Shown one piece after another: positions 1 to 9,051 of a stretch of DNA of 13,895 bases. Numbering within the stretch: the first letter of the stretch is position 1; each line of letters opens with the position of its first letter. The stretch is from assembly GCA_002425405.1 (NCBI GenBank), contig DIME01000095.1:1-13895 (forward strand), read 5' to 3'. The notes under the pieces were generated by a model. The model was not told where the DNA came from. It saw only the letters and a program-made list of their open reading frames with translations, and did no database searches. The DNA is from Candidatus Accumulibacter vicinus. GTDB lineage: Bacteria > Pseudomonadota > Gammaproteobacteria > Burkholderiales > Rhodocyclaceae. Made by a program: the position numbers and the translations under genes.

Positions 1-2
1 AA

Positions 3-3000
3 ATCATCGCGCACGGCGACGGACGCGTGGCTACCGAAAGCCTCGGTCGCTTCGTCGCCGCCTATCAGGCCGTCACCGCCCTCAAGCTTGGTGAGTTGTG
101 GGCCATCCCGATCATGCTGCGATTGGCGCTGATCGAAAATCTCCGGCGTGTCGGGGTACGCATCGCGTCGGGTTGGGACGAAAGAAATCTGGCCGATTCC
201 TGGGCAGACCGGATGACCGAGATTGCCGAGAAGGACCCGAAAAGTCTGATCCTGGTGATCGCCGACATGGCGCGCTCCAGTCCGCCGATGGTCGGCGCCT
301 TCGTCGCCGAGCTGGCGCGCCGCTTGCAGGGGAGGGGCCCGGCGCTGGCCCTGCCCTTGACCTGGATCGAGCAGCGCCTCTCCGAATCGGGCCTGACGAT
401 CGAACAACTGGTGCAGTCCGAAAATCAGCGCCAGGCCGCCGATCAGGTTTCGATCAGCAACAGCATCGGCAGCCTGCGGGTGCTTGGGGCGATCGACTGG
501 CGCGAGTTCGTCGAGACCACCAGTGTCGTCGAGCGTGCTTTGCGGGAAGATCCGGCGGGCGTTTATGGCCGGATGGATTTTGCCACCCGCGATCGCTACC
601 GCCACGCCACCGAGGAGATTGCCAGGAAGAGCCCCCTGTCGGAGGGCGAAGTGGCCCGCCAGGCGGTCGAGCTGGCGCGTGCGGCGGCGCTTGCCGAAGC
701 GGCCAGCGGCTTCGGCGAACGCGCGCGGCACGTCGGCTTCTATCTGATCGACCAGGGCTTGCCGGAACTGGAGCGGGCGGCCGAAGTCCGCCATTCCGGC
801 GCAGCCGTTCTGCGTCGAACAGCGGGTCGTTTCCCCCTCCCGCTGTATCTGGGCGGCATCGTGCTGCTCAGCGTAGTCTTCAGTGTCGGCCTGCTCGCCC
901 AGGCTCTGGCTTTCGGCATGCCGGCGTGGTGGCTGCCGCCGCTCGGCCTGCTCGGGTTGCTGGCGGTGAGCCACCTGGCCGTGGCACTGGTCAACTGGCT
1001 GGCGACGTTGCTGGTGACGCCACATCCCCTGCCGCGGATGGATTTCTCTCTGGGGATACCGGCAAACGCGCGTACGCTGGTGGTGGTGCCGACGCTGCTC
1101 GGCAGCGCCGGGAACGTCGAAGAGTTGATCGAGGCGCTGGAGGTCCGCTTCCTGGCGAATCGCGACGAGCGCCTGCATTTCGGCCTATTGACCGATTTCC
1201 GCGACGCCCAACAGGAATCGCTGACGGCCGACGGACCCTTGCTGGAACTGGCCAGGTGCCGAATCGACGAGCTCAACGAGAAGTACGGCGACAGCCGTGG
1301 CGGGGACATTTTCTTCCTGTTCCATCGCCCGCGGCTGTGGAATCGGCACGACCGCATCTGGATGGCTTACGAGCGCAAGCGCGGCAAGCTGGGAGCGTTG
1401 AACGCGCTGTTGCGTACGGGTAGCGGGGACGGGTTCTCGCTCGTCGTCGGAAACACCGCTGTATTGTCCGACGTCCAGTACGTGATCACCCTGGACACCG
1501 ATACGCAGTTGCCGCGTGACGCGGCGCGGCAATTCGTCGGCGCCATGGCGCACCCGCTCAACCGTCCCTATTACGACCCAGTGAAACAGCGGGTCACGGC
1601 CGGCTATGGCATTCTGCAACCGCGCGTGGCGGTCAGTCTGCCGGGAACGAACCGCTCGCGCTATGCGCGACTGTATGGCGGTGAGCCGGGCATCGACCCG
1701 TACACGCGGGTAGCCTCGGATGTCTACCAGGACGTGTTCGGCGAAGGTTCGTTCATCGGCAAGGGGATCTATGACGTCGATGCCTTCGAGCAGGCGCTTG
1801 GCACGCGCTTTCCGGAGAATCGCATTCTCAGTCACGATCTGCTTGAGGGATGCTACGCCCGCGCCGGGCTGTTGAGCGATGTGCAGTTGTATGAGGATTA
1901 CCCGGCGCGTTACAGCGCCGACGTGAGCCGCCGTCACCGCTGGATCCGCGGCGACTGGCAGCTCGCCGGCTGGTTGCTGCGGCGTGTGCCCGGTCGACGC
2001 GCAGGCGAGGACGGCGGGGCGAGTCCCTGCCGGCAGGCCAATCCGCTGTCGCAACTGTCGCAATGGAAGCTGATCGACAACCTGCGCCGCAGTCTCGTTG
2101 CCGCGGCACTGACCCTGCTGTTGCTGCTGGGATGGACATGGCTGGCATCGGCCTGGTCATGGACCCTGTCGGTGCTCGGGATCATGCTGCTGGCCCCCGG
2201 CTGCGCGGTGATCCTCGAACTGTTTCGCAAGCCGGGCGAGGTGCTGCTGCGGCAGCATCTGGCGGCGGTGGCAAGCTCGGCGACACGGCACCTCCGGCAG
2301 GTCGTCTTCGAGTTTGCCTGTCTCCCGTACGAGGCGTTCTACAGTCTGGATGCGATCGTGCGTACGTACTGGCGAATGCTGGTCACGCATCGGCGCCTGC
2401 TCGAATGGACTCCTTCGGTCGATGCCGAACGCGCTGCCGCCAGGCGAGGCCGCAGCGAACTTGCCGCTTTGTTGCGGGCGATGTGGGTAGCGCCCACCCT
2501 GGCTTCGGCAGCCGCGTTGCATCTGGCCCTGTCGACGCCGGCGATGTTGCTGGTGGCGGCTCCGGTTCTGCTCCTGTGGTTCGCCTCGCCGCTGCTCGCC
2601 TGGTGGATCAGCCGCCCGCTGACGCGCCGCACGGCGATCCTGAGCAGCGCACAGATCCTTTTCCTGCGCGCGCTGTCGCGTCGCACCTGGGCGTTCTTCG
2701 ACACCTTCGTCGGCCCGGAAGATCATTGGCTACCGCCGGACAACTACCAGAAGTATCGCGTCGCTGCCATCGCCCATCGCACCTCGCCGACCAACATCGG
2801 CATGGCGCTGCTGGCGAATCTTTCGGCCTACGACTTCGGCTATCTTTCGACCGGCCAACTGGTCGAGCGCACGGCCAATACCCTGCGCACCCTGCACGCG
2901 CTGCAACGACATCGCGGCCACTTCTACAACTGGTACGACACGCTGACGCTGCGGCCGCTGCCCCCCTTGTACATTTCGACGGTGGACAGCGGCAACCTGG

Positions 3001-6000
3001 CCGGCCATCTGTTGACCCTGCGCGCGGGCCTGCTGGCGCTGGCCGACGACCGGATACTGATGACGCGGTTGTTCGACGGTCTCGGCGACACCTTCAGGAT
3101 TCTGACGATGGCGGCGGACGGTAGCGCGACGGTGTCGATGGCAGCATTCCGGAAAGAACTGGAAACGGCGGCGTCGGCCCCACCGGCAACGCTGATGGCT
3201 GCCTGGTCACAACTAGAGAGGCTGGCCAGCGCTGCCGCCGGGATCGCCTCCCGGATCACGGCCGGCCTGGCGGACATGCCAATGACTGCGCCCGCGGGCG
3301 AAGCACTGGACTGGGCACAGGCGCTGGACCGGCAATGCCAGGCCGCCGTGGCGGAGCTGAGTTTCCTGTCGCCGTGGCTGGCGCTGCCGGCGCCGCCGGT
3401 CGGGATGGCCGCGCAGTTGACCCAGGTCGACGCGCTTGCCGCCCTCGATGCCATCCCGACGCTACGCGGGTTGGCGCAGCTGGAGGCCACCCTGCTGCCC
3501 CACCTCGCGGCTCTGCTGGACAGCAAGACGACGCCCAGCCACCGCGACTGGCTCAGCGAGCTGCAGCGGCAGGTCGCCGCCGCCAGTGCGCATGCCGGCG
3601 AACGTCTGGCGAGCATCGAACGTCTGGCGCGCGAATCCGGAGATTTTGCCTGCCTGGAGTATGACTTTCTGTTCGACAGCACACGGCATCTGCTGAGCAT
3701 CGGCTACAACGTCACCGAGCAGCGAGCGGACGCGAGTTGCTACGACCTGCTGGCTTCGGAGGCGCGCCTGTCGTGTTTCGTGGCCATTGCGCAGGGGCAG
3801 GTGCCGCAGGAGAGCTGGTTCGCCCTGGGGCGCCTGCTGACCAGTACCAGCGGCGAACCGGTGCTGCTGTCCTGGAGCGGTTCGATGTTCGAGTACCTGA
3901 TGCCGCTGCTGGTCATGCCGACCTACGACAACACGTTGCTCGACCAGACCTGCAAGGCGGCGGTGGCAAGGCAGATCGAGTACGGTGGCCATCGCGGCGT
4001 GCCCTGGGGGATCTCGGAGTCGGGCTACAACACGGTCGACGTGCATCTGAACTACCAGTATCGCGCCTTCGGGGTGCCCGGACTGGGGCTCAAGCGCGGG
4101 CTGGCGCAGGATCTGGTCATCGCCCCCTATGCCTCGGCGCTGGCGCTGATGGTGGCTCCCGAGCAGGCCTGCGACAATCTGCAGCGACTCGCGGCCGAGG
4201 GCTTCATCGGCCATTTCGGTTTCTTCGAAGCCATCGATTACACGCCGGCCCGCCAGCGACGTGGGCAAGCGCGCGCGCTGGTGCGCTCCTACATGGCCCA
4301 TCACCAGGGCATGAGCCTGCTGGCGCTGGCCTACCTGCTCCTGGATCGTCCGATGCAGCGGCGGTTCGAGTCGGATCGGCTGTTCCAGGCAGTCATGCTG
4401 CTGCTCCAGGAGCGGATTCCGAAGGCGACGGAACTGTTTGCGCACACCGCCAACCTCTCCGATACGCGCGCGCTGTCGATTGCCGAGGCGGTGCCAATTC
4501 GCGTCTTCAGCAGCCCGGATACGCCGACACCCGAAGTGCAGTTGCTGTCGAACGGCCGCTACCACGTGATGGTCAGCAACGCCGGCGGTGGCTACAGCCG
4601 CTGGAAAGAACTCGCCGTGACGCGCTGGCGCGAAGACGGGACCTGCGACCACTGGGGGAGCTTTTGTTACATTCGCGAACTGGCGGGCGAGGAAAGCGGC
4701 GAGTTCTGGTCGACCGCCTATCAACCGACGCTCAAACGACCCGAGACGTACGAAGCGATCTTCTCCGAAGGGCGGGCCGAGTTTCGCCGCCGCGATGCCG
4801 TGCGCAGCGGCTCCGGGGCGATCGAGACCTATACCGAGATCGTCGTCTCTCCGGAGGATGACATTGAAGTGCGTCGGGTCCGGGTGAGCAATCGATCGCG
4901 GCAACGCCGGGAAATCGAAGTCACCAGTTACGCTGAAGTGGTGCTCGCATCGCCGGCGGCGGACGCGCTGCATCCGGCCTTCAGCAATCTCTTCGTGCGC
5001 ACCGAGATCCTGCGCGAGCGATGCGCGATCCTGTGCACGCGTCGGCCGCGCTCGCGCAGTGAACAGTCCCCGTGGATGCTGCACCTGGTTGCGGTGCACG
5101 GTGTCGAGCCCGGCCAGGCGAGCTACGAAACCGATCGCCTGCGTTTTCTCGGTCGCACGCGCAGCACCGCTGCGCCGCTGGCCATGCGCGAGACCACGCC
5201 GCTTGCGGGCAGCGAGGGGTCGGTGCTCGACCCGATCGTCGCCATTCGCCATCTGGTGGCTCTGGATCCGGAGCAGACGGTAACCATCGATATCGTGTCG
5301 GGCGTCGCCGACACGCGCGACCTCGCGGTCAGCCTGGTTGAAAAATACCAGGACCGGCATCTCGCCGACCGTGTCTTCGATCTGGTCTGGACGCACAGCC
5401 AAGTGGTCCTGCAGCAACTCAACGCCACCGAAGCCGAGTCGCAACTATACGTGCGGCTGGCCAGTCCGGTGATCTACGCCAATGCCTCGCTACGCGCCAG
5501 CGCCGACGTACTGAGCAAGAATCGTCGGGGGCAGTCCGGGCTGTGGGGTTACGCCATCTCCGGCGATCTGCCGATCGTGCTGCTGCAGATTGCCGACGGT
5601 GCCAATATCGATCTCGTCCGCCAGCTGGTTCAGGCGCATGCCTACTGGCGTCGGAAAGGGCTGGCGGTAGACCTGGTGATCTGGAATGAGGATCACGCCG
5701 GCTATCGGCAGCAACTGCAGGAGCAGATCATGGGATTGATTGCCTCGGGCGTTGGGGCGAGCCTGATCGATCGGCCGGGGGGAATCTTCGTGCGCCAGGC
5801 GGAACAAATATCCAGCGAGGACCGCATCCTGTTCCAGTCGGTCGCCCGGGCGGTGATTATCGACAGCCGGGGAACCCTGGCGGAACAGCTCGACCACCGT
5901 GGCCCAATGGAACCACGACCGCCGCTGTTGCGGACCAGACGAACGCATCGCCCCGAGTTTCCCGCCGCCGCGGCGCCGAGTCCGGAACTGATCCTGGGCA

Positions 6001-8414
6001 ATGGCCTGGGAGGATTCGCCCTGGATGGTCGCGAGTACGTCACCATTCTTGCACCGGAGCAGGTGACGCCGGCGCCGTGGGTCAACGTCCTGGCGAATCC
6101 GCATTTCGGCAGCGTCATTTCGGAAAGCGGCGTCGCCTATACCTGGGGCGAGAACGCGCACGAATTCCGTCTGACCCCGTGGCACAATGACCCGGTGACC
6201 GATGCGGGCGGCGAAGCGCTCTACCTGCGCGATGAAAGGACCGGCCAGTTCTGGTCGCCGACACCGCTGCCCGTGCGCGCGACGGCGCCCTGTGTGATCC
6301 GGCACGGGTTCGGCTACAGCGTGTTCTCGACCCGCTCGGACGGCATCTGCTCGGAACTGTGGGTGTACGTGGCCATCGACGCGGCGGTCAAGTTCTCGGT
6401 GTTGAAAGTGCGCAATGAATCGGGCCGGCCGCGCCGACTCTCGGCGACTGGCTATGTGGAGTGGGTGCTGGGCGATCTGCGCGCCAAATCGGCAATGCAT
6501 GTCAATACCGAAATCGACCCGAGAAGCGGCACGCTCTACGCGCGCAACCCGTACAGTCCCGAGTTCGCCGATCGGGTGGCCTTTTTCGACGTCGATGACC
6601 CGCTGCGCAAGCTCAGCGGCGACCGCGCGGAATTCATCGGGCGCAACGGCTCGCTACGCGATCCGGCTGCCCTGCATCGCTGGGGTCTTTCCGGCAAGGT
6701 GGGGGCTGGCCTGGATCCCTGCGGCGCGATCCAGGTCGGTTTCGACCTCGCCGACGGGCAGGAGCGGGAGGTCGTCTTCCGCCTCGGTGTCGGCCGCAAC
6801 GCCTACGAAGCCAACAAGCTGATGCGGCGCTTTCGCGGCGGCCTGGCGGCACACGGCGCGCTCGCAGCCGTCCGGCAGTACTGGCAGCACACGCTCGGTG
6901 CCGTGCAGGTGAGCACCCCCGACCCGGCGATCGATGTGCTGGTCAATGGCTGGCTGGTCTACCAGACGCTGGCCTGCCGTCTCTGGGCGCGTAGCGGCTA
7001 CTACCAGTCGGGCGGCGCCTTCGGGTTCCGCGACCAGTTGCAGGACGTGATGGCGCTGATCCACGCCGAGCCTGGGCTGGTGCGGGAGCATCTGCTGCTG
7101 TGCGCCAGCCGGCAGTTCCTGGAAGGCGACGTCCAGCACTGGTGGCATCCACCGTCGGGCCGAGGGGTGCGTACGCACTGTTCGGACGACTATCTCTGGC
7201 TGCCGCTGGCCATCTGCCGCTACGTCGGTGCCAGCGGCGATACCGGTGTGCTCGACGAGCCCGTGCCTTTCCTGGAAGGTCGCCCGGTGAATCCAGAGGA
7301 TGATTCCTACTATGATCTTCCGAGCCGCTCGGCCGCGGCCGCCAGTCTTTACGAGCACGGCGTGTGCGCGATCCGGCACGGTCTGCGCTTTGGCGAGCAT
7401 GGCCTGCCGTTGATGGGTTCCGGCGACTGGAACGACGGCATGAATCTGGTCGGGATGCAGGGCCGGGGCGAGAGCGTCTGGCTGGGCTTTTTCCTGTGCG
7501 AAGTCCTCAGGCAGTTCGCCAGGCTCGCCGACGCGTATGGCGACACTGTCTTCGCCGAACGCTGCCAGGTAGAGGGGCATCGTCTGCGTGGGAACATCGA
7601 GCAGCATGCCTGGGATGGCGGCTGGTACCGTCGCGCCTGGTTTGACGATGGCACGGCGCTCGGTTCGGCGGGCAATGTGGAGTGCCAGATCGACTCGATC
7701 TCGCAGAGCTGGTCAGTGCTGTCCGGGGCGGCCGAAGGGCTGGGCCAGCTCGCACGCTCGCGCCAGGCGATGCAGGCCGTCGACGAGCGGTTGGTGCGCC
7801 GCGAGTACGCGCTCGTCCAGTTGCTCGATCCGCCCTTTGACCAGTCGAACCTCGATCCCGGCTACATCCGGGGCTACGTGCCGGGAGTGCGGGAGAACGG
7901 CGGGCAGTACACCCACGGGGCAGTCTGGGCGGCGATGGCCTTTGCCGAACTCGGTGAGGGCGAGCGCGCCTGGGAATTGCTGAGCATGATCAACCCGCTG
8001 AGTCACTCCCGCTCAGCGGCGGGGGCTGCGGCCTACAAGGTCGAGCCCTACGTCGTCGCCGCCGACGTTTATGCACTCAGCCCGCACATCGGTCGCGGCG
8101 GGTGGAGTTGGTACACCGGCTCGGCGGGCTGGATGTACCGGCTGGTCGTCGAATCGCTGCTTGGGCTGCGGCGCGACGGCGAGCAAATGCATCTCGCTCC
8201 CTGCCTGCCCAGGGAGTGGCCAGGATTCAGCATTCGCTATCGCTATCGCGAGACGACCTATCACATCACGGTGACGCAAACACGCGCCGACGCCAGCCTG
8301 AAGAGTGGCGTGACCGGTATGACGGTTGATGGGGTCGAGCACGACGATCAGACCATTGCCTTGTTCGACGATCATCGTGAGCATCGGGTCGAGGTCAGCG
8401 TACGCGGGCAATGA
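3..8414 (+). CDS. ndvB: Cyclic beta-1,2-glucan synthase (NdvB/ChvB-like), 5'-partial
   Basis: Inner-membrane enzyme that builds cyclic beta-1,2-glucan from UDP-glucose for the periplasm, where such glucans buffer osmotic stress and support host or surface interactions (family knowledge). Residues are numbered from the GTG at 27. A helical N-terminus is followed by membrane segments near 271-297 and 301-327, then a GT84/GT2-like glycosyltransferase: LDTDTQLP at 489-496 as the DxD motif, SHDLLEG near 605, and RHRWIRGDWQ near 640 as the RW motif. More membrane segments lie near 690-735 and 820-865. A Cgs glycoamylase-like region holds WGISESGYN at about 1327-1335. The C-terminal GH94 module has QSGGAFGFRDQ near 2328 and GDWNDG at 2466-2471, whose second Asp is the expected catalytic acid. 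The frame is open upstream of the GTG to the window edge (IIAHGDGR precedes it) and family members have residues there, so the true start lies outside. No frameshift or stop is visible. Module order and size fit a complete, working enzyme. Confidence 0.95.
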   Translation: MIAHGDGRVATESLGRFVAAYQAVTALKLGELWAIPIMLRLALIENLRRVGVRIASGWDERNLADSWADRMTEIAEKDPKSLILVIADMARSSPPMVGAFVAELARRLQGRGPALALPLTWIEQRLSESGLTIEQLVQSENQRQAADQVSISNSIGSLRVLGAIDWREFVETTSVVERALREDPAGVYGRMDFATRDRYRHATEEIARKSPLSEGEVARQAVELARAAALAEAASGFGERARHVGFYLIDQGLPELERAAEVRHSGAAVLRRTAGRFPLPLYLGGIVLLSVVFSVGLLAQALAFGMPAWWLPPLGLLGLLAVSHLAVALVNWLATLLVTPHPLPRMDFSLGIPANARTLVVVPTLLGSAGNVEELIEALEVRFLANRDERLHFGLLTDFRDAQQESLTADGPLLELARCRIDELNEKYGDSRGGDIFFLFHRPRLWNRHDRIWMAYERKRGKLGALNALLRTGSGDGFSLVVGNTAVLSDVQYVITLDTDTQLPRDAARQFVGAMAHPLNRPYYDPVKQRVTAGYGILQPRVAVSLPGTNRSRYARLYGGEPGIDPYTRVASDVYQDVFGEGSFIGKGIYDVDAFEQALGTRFPENRILSHDLLEGCYARAGLLSDVQLYEDYPARYSADVSRRHRWIRGDWQLAGWLLRRVPGRRAGEDGGASPCRQANPLSQLSQWKLIDNLRRSLVAAALTLLLLLGWTWLASAWSWTLSVLGIMLLAPGCAVILELFRKPGEVLLRQHLAAVASSATRHLRQVVFEFACLPYEAFYSLDAIVRTYWRMLVTHRRLLEWTPSVDAERAAARRGRSELAALLRAMWVAPTLASAAALHLALSTPAMLLVAAPVLLLWFASPLLAWWISRPLTRRTAILSSAQILFLRALSRRTWAFFDTFVGPEDHWLPPDNYQKYRVAAIAHRTSPTNIGMALLANLSAYDFGYLSTGQLVERTANTLRTLHALQRHRGHFYNWYDTLTLRPLPPLYISTVDSGNLAGHLLTLRAGLLALADDRILMTRLFDGLGDTFRILTMAADGSATVSMAAFRKELETAASAPPATLMAAWSQLERLASAAAGIASRITAGLADMPMTAPAGEALDWAQALDRQCQAAVAELSFLSPWLALPAPPVGMAAQLTQVDALAALDAIPTLRGLAQLEATLLPHLAALLDSKTTPSHRDWLSELQRQVAAASAHAGERLASIERLARESGDFACLEYDFLFDSTRHLLSIGYNVTEQRADASCYDLLASEARLSCFVAIAQGQVPQESWFALGRLLTSTSGEPVLLSWSGSMFEYLMPLLVMPTYDNTLLDQTCKAAVARQIEYGGHRGVPWGISESGYNTVDVHLNYQYRAFGVPGLGLKRGLAQDLVIAPYASALALMVAPEQACDNLQRLAAEGFIGHFGFFEAIDYTPARQRRGQARALVRSYMAHHQGMSLLALAYLLLDRPMQRRFESDRLFQAVMLLLQERIPKATELFAHTANLSDTRALSIAEAVPIRVFSSPDTPTPEVQLLSNGRYHVMVSNAGGGYSRWKELAVTRWREDGTCDHWGSFCYIRELAGEESGEFWSTAYQPTLKRPETYEAIFSEGRAEFRRRDAVRSGSGAIETYTEIVVSPEDDIEVRRVRVSNRSRQRREIEVTSYAEVVLASPAADALHPAFSNLFVRTEILRERCAILCTRRPRSRSEQSPWMLHLVAVHGVEPGQASYETDRLRFLGRTRSTAAPLAMRETTPLAGSEGSVLDPIVAIRHLVALDPEQTVTIDIVSGVADTRDLAVSLVEKYQDRHLADRVFDLVWTHSQVVLQQLNATEAESQLYVRLASPVIYANASLRASADVLSKNRRGQSGLWGYAISGDLPIVLLQIADGANIDLVRQLVQAHAYWRRKGLAVDLVIWNEDHAGYRQQLQEQIMGLIASGVGASLIDRPGGIFVRQAEQISSEDRILFQSVARAVIIDSRGTLAEQLDHRGPMEPRPPLLRTRRTHRPEFPAAAAPSPELILGNGLGGFALDGREYVTILAPEQVTPAPWVNVLANPHFGSVISESGVAYTWGENAHEFRLTPWHNDPVTDAGGEALYLRDERTGQFWSPTPLPVRATAPCVIRHGFGYSVFSTRSDGICSELWVYVAIDAAVKFSVLKVRNESGRPRRLSATGYVEWVLGDLRAKSAMHVNTEIDPRSGTLYARNPYSPEFADRVAFFDVDDPLRKLSGDRAEFIGRNGSLRDPAALHRWGLSGKVGAGLDPCGAIQVGFDLADGQEREVVFRLGVGRNAYEANKLMRRFRGGLAAHGALAAVRQYWQHTLGAVQVSTPDPAIDVLVNGWLVYQTLACRLWARSGYYQSGGAFGFRDQLQDVMALIHAEPGLVREHLLLCASRQFLEGDVQHWWHPPSGRGVRTHCSDDYLWLPLAICRYVGASGDTGVLDEPVPFLEGRPVNPEDDSYYDLPSRSAAAASLYEHGVCAIRHGLRFGEHGLPLMGSGDWNDGMNLVGMQGRGESVWLGFFLCEVLRQFARLADAYGDTVFAERCQVEGHRLRGNIEQHAWDGGWYRRAWFDDGTALGSAGNVECQIDSISQSWSVLSGAAEGLGQLARSRQAMQAVDERLVRREYALVQLLDPPFDQSNLDPGYIRGYVPGVRENGGQYTHGAVWAAMAFAELGEGERAWELLSMINPLSHSRSAAGAAAYKVEPYVVAADVYALSPHIGRGGWSWYTGSAGWMYRLVVESLLGLRRDGEQMHLAPCLPREWPGFSIRYRYRETTYHITVTQTRADASLKSGVTGMTVDGVEHDDQTIALFDDHREHRVEVSVRGQ

Positions 8415-8532
8415 GCGCCACCCGACGCGGTCGCCCTCGACCAGATCTGCCGGCGCACGCGGTGGAAGGCAATCCGGCCGCCGTCCCGTTTTCCGATGGG
8501 AGCGTACAGATCACCCCTGTTTGGTGTCAAAA

Positions 8533-8549
8533 CGAGCAGACCTCGCTCG
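8533..8549 (-). terminator. Possible weak intrinsic terminator of the sll1863-type gene
   Basis: Read on the minus strand, CGAGC (8549-8545) and GCTCG (8537-8533) form a 5-bp stem with a 7-nt loop, followed at once by four T (8532-8529). It starts 10 bp past the stop codon at 8559, between two convergent genes. The stem is short and the T run minimal, so termination would be weak. I see no convincing terminator for the large plus-strand gene in the same gap. Confidence 0.35.
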
Positions 8550-8558
8550 CCTCAGAAT

Positions 8559-8846
8559 CTACTTGATTTGCGACTTGAAGTAACTGAATGAATGGATGAA
8601 TGCGTCGCGTATCTTTTCCATTTCCGCGACCATTTTCTCCCATGAATCTTCGCCTGCTGCCTTGAGTTCCTCAAGTTTGGCGACTGCCAATTCGGATTGC
8701 TGGCGCAGTTTGGCCATCTCGGCCTCGTATTTCACCAGCGCCTCGGCCTTGGTTTCCTGGGTCCGCGCCTGCAATTCATCGATCTTGGTGTTGAACTCGT
8801 CGAGTTGCAGTTTGATTTTCGCGGTGTATTCTTCTCTTGTCAGCAT
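8559..8846 (-). CDS. Small coiled-coil protein, sll1863 stress-response family type
   Basis: A 95-residue, highly charged, almost wholly helical cytoplasmic protein. It starts MLTREEYTAKIKLQLDEFN and continues with heptad-like stretches (KIDELQARTQ, AEMAKLRQQ, VAKLEELKAA) up to about residue 65, then a short amphipathic tail with EDSWEKM and a hydrophobic FIHSFSYF end. Order, length and the MxREEY...QLDEWN-like opening match what I know as the sll1863-type stress-response coiled-coil family; the biochemical role is not established. Two in-frame ATGs exist (8852 and 8846). AGGGA lies 9 nt before the second but only 3 nt before the first, so I chose 8846. The reading frame continues upstream without a stop, but that part is low-complexity Arg/Pro sequence lying over a hairpin and a likely promoter, so it is not coding. 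It is the last gene of the minus-strand group. Confidence 0.75.
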   Translation of the reverse strand: MLTREEYTAKIKLQLDEFNTKIDELQARTQETKAEALVKYEAEMAKLRQQSELAVAKLEELKAAGEDSWEKMVAEMEKIRDAFIHSFSYFKSQIK

Positions 8847-8894
8847 GATCATGGTTCCCTGTTGTCTGAAAGTGGAAGGCCTGGTTCGGGGGAG

Positions 8895-8915
8895 GGCGGG
8901 AGTTCGTCTCCCGCC
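8895..8915 (-). promoter_or_regulatory. GC-rich hairpin in leader of the sll1863-type gene
   Basis: GGCGGGAG (8895-8902) and CTCCCGCC (8908-8915) are perfect 8-bp arms around a 5-nt loop. The structure lies between the likely -10 box (8940-8945) and the start codon (8846), so it would sit in the 5' untranslated RNA about 49 nt before the ATG. No T run follows on either strand, so it is not a standard intrinsic terminator. It could protect the mRNA, modulate translation or end read-through from the KaiC-like gene. Confidence 0.5.
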
Positions 8916-8939
8916 TGGCCCCTGCTCCAGTCCATTCTC

Positions 8940-8945
8940 ACTATA
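8940..8945 (-). promoter_or_regulatory. Likely -10 box for the sll1863-type gene
   Basis: The minus strand reads TATAGT here, close to the sigma-70 consensus, in otherwise GC-rich sequence. It would start transcription near 8933, giving a leader of about 85 nt. The -35 position 17 bp upstream (CAGAAA) does not match, so the promoter may need an activator or an alternative sigma factor, or may be fortuitous. Confidence 0.4.
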
Positions 8946-8986
8946 GCCAGCAGCGAAGCCGGTTTCTGTTCGTTCGCGCACATAGC

Positions 8987-9030
8987 GGGGAGGGGACTTC
9001 CCGACAGGCGACCGCTCGTCAGGCCTCCCC
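8987..9030. repeat. 7-bp inverted repeat downstream of the KaiC-like gene
   Basis: GGGGAGG (8987-8993) and CCTCCCC (9024-9030) are complementary arms separated by 30 nt, in the gap after the KaiC-like stop codon and upstream of the likely -10 box at 8940. It could be an extended stem at the mRNA 3' end or an operator for the next gene. The long spacer makes it weak evidence. Confidence 0.3.
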
Positions 9031-9051
9031 GGCAGCGGGCCTGGCAGGCGC

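Noticed and set aside
98..1423. Long overlapping + frame of 441 codons inside the glucan synthase
   Set aside because: Arg/Gly/Ala/Pro-rich shadow of a GC-rich gene, with no recognisable domain; the main frame has clear motifs over the same bases.
3462..5444. 660-codon open frame on the minus strand opposite the glucan synthase
   Set aside because: It is an antisense shadow: the composition is His/Gln/Arg-rich with no domain, and the sense strand carries the conserved glycoamylase region.
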